Assembly (NCBI GenBank): GCA_022571135.1
Contig: JACZYK010000167.1
Location: 1-6,422 of the forward strand
DNA length: 6,422 nt
DNA from: Bacteroidota bacterium
Lineage (GTDB): Bacteria; Bacteroidota; Rhodothermia; Rhodothermales; UBA10348
Direction: 5' to 3'
Shown here in pieces: positions 6,418 to 6,422 of the stretch. How positions within the stretch are numbered: the stretch's first letter is position 1; the number at the start of each line of letters is the position of its first letter. The notes under the pieces were generated by a model. The model was not told the origin of the DNA. It searched no databases and saw nothing but the letters and a program-made list of their open reading frames with translations. The position numbers were made by a program, and so were the translations under genes.

Positions 6418-6422
6418 TCTCG
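6404..6422 (+). CDS. Start of the next operon gene (partial, product unknown)
   Basis: An ATG at 6404 opens a frame reading MSQSDL to the window edge. It overlaps the preceding gene by 14 bases in another frame. GGTGGAGA (6393-6400) just upstream can serve as a ribosome binding site. The overlap is typical of coupled operon genes. Only six codons are visible, so the product cannot be identified. From cluster order in relatives, a membrane vWA protein (BatA-like) or another Bat-cluster gene is the natural guess, but the visible residues do not test it. Confidence 0.5.

Overview
The window holds five complete protein genes and the first codons of a sixth. By eye it is moderately GC-rich with uniform codon use, and I see no mobile element, CRISPR array, RNA gene or sign of recent transfer. 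The gene set suggests a member of the Bacteroidota/Rhodothermota/Balneolota side of the FCB group. The clues are a SdhB of the long-spacer non-classical type, a large exported DUF5117/DUF4953 metalloprotease of a family common there, a stand-alone PurQ, a DUF58 plus DUF4381-like Bat-type cluster, and one exact TAnnTTTG element upstream of purQ. The phylum call is inference from family resemblance, not from a search.

Layout. Bases 1-148 hold no gene I can support. sdhB (149-904, +) encodes the iron-sulfur subunit of succinate dehydrogenase/fumarate reductase, with no recognisable sdhA beside it. An 87-base gap with a perfect 16-bp palindrome and a textbook ribosome binding site leads into a secreted zinc metalloprotease gene (992-3520, +). 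This gene converges, across 60 bases with no visible terminator, on purQ (3581-4279, -), the glutaminase subunit of FGAM synthase. purQ is fixed to a GTG start, although its frame stays open far upstream.

A 225-base divergent intergenic region (4280-4504) separates purQ from a tightly packed + strand operon. It carries candidate promoter elements for both sides and an inverted repeat. The operon runs from a DUF58/von Willebrand A-like protein (4505-5380), through a signal-peptide plus single-TM protein with a DUF4381/BatD-like cytoplasmic tail (5383-6417), to a gene starting at 6404 that overlaps its predecessor by 14 bases and leaves the window. This resembles the MoxR-DUF58-Bat clusters of Bacteroidota, but no MoxR ATPase gene precedes DUF58 here.

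The three parts (respiration, secreted proteolysis and purine synthesis, envelope Bat cluster) do not form one pathway. I found no clear new system. The points most worth checking are the palindrome at 956-971, the Leu in the Met-turn position of the metalloprotease, the isolated sdhB, and the missing moxR.
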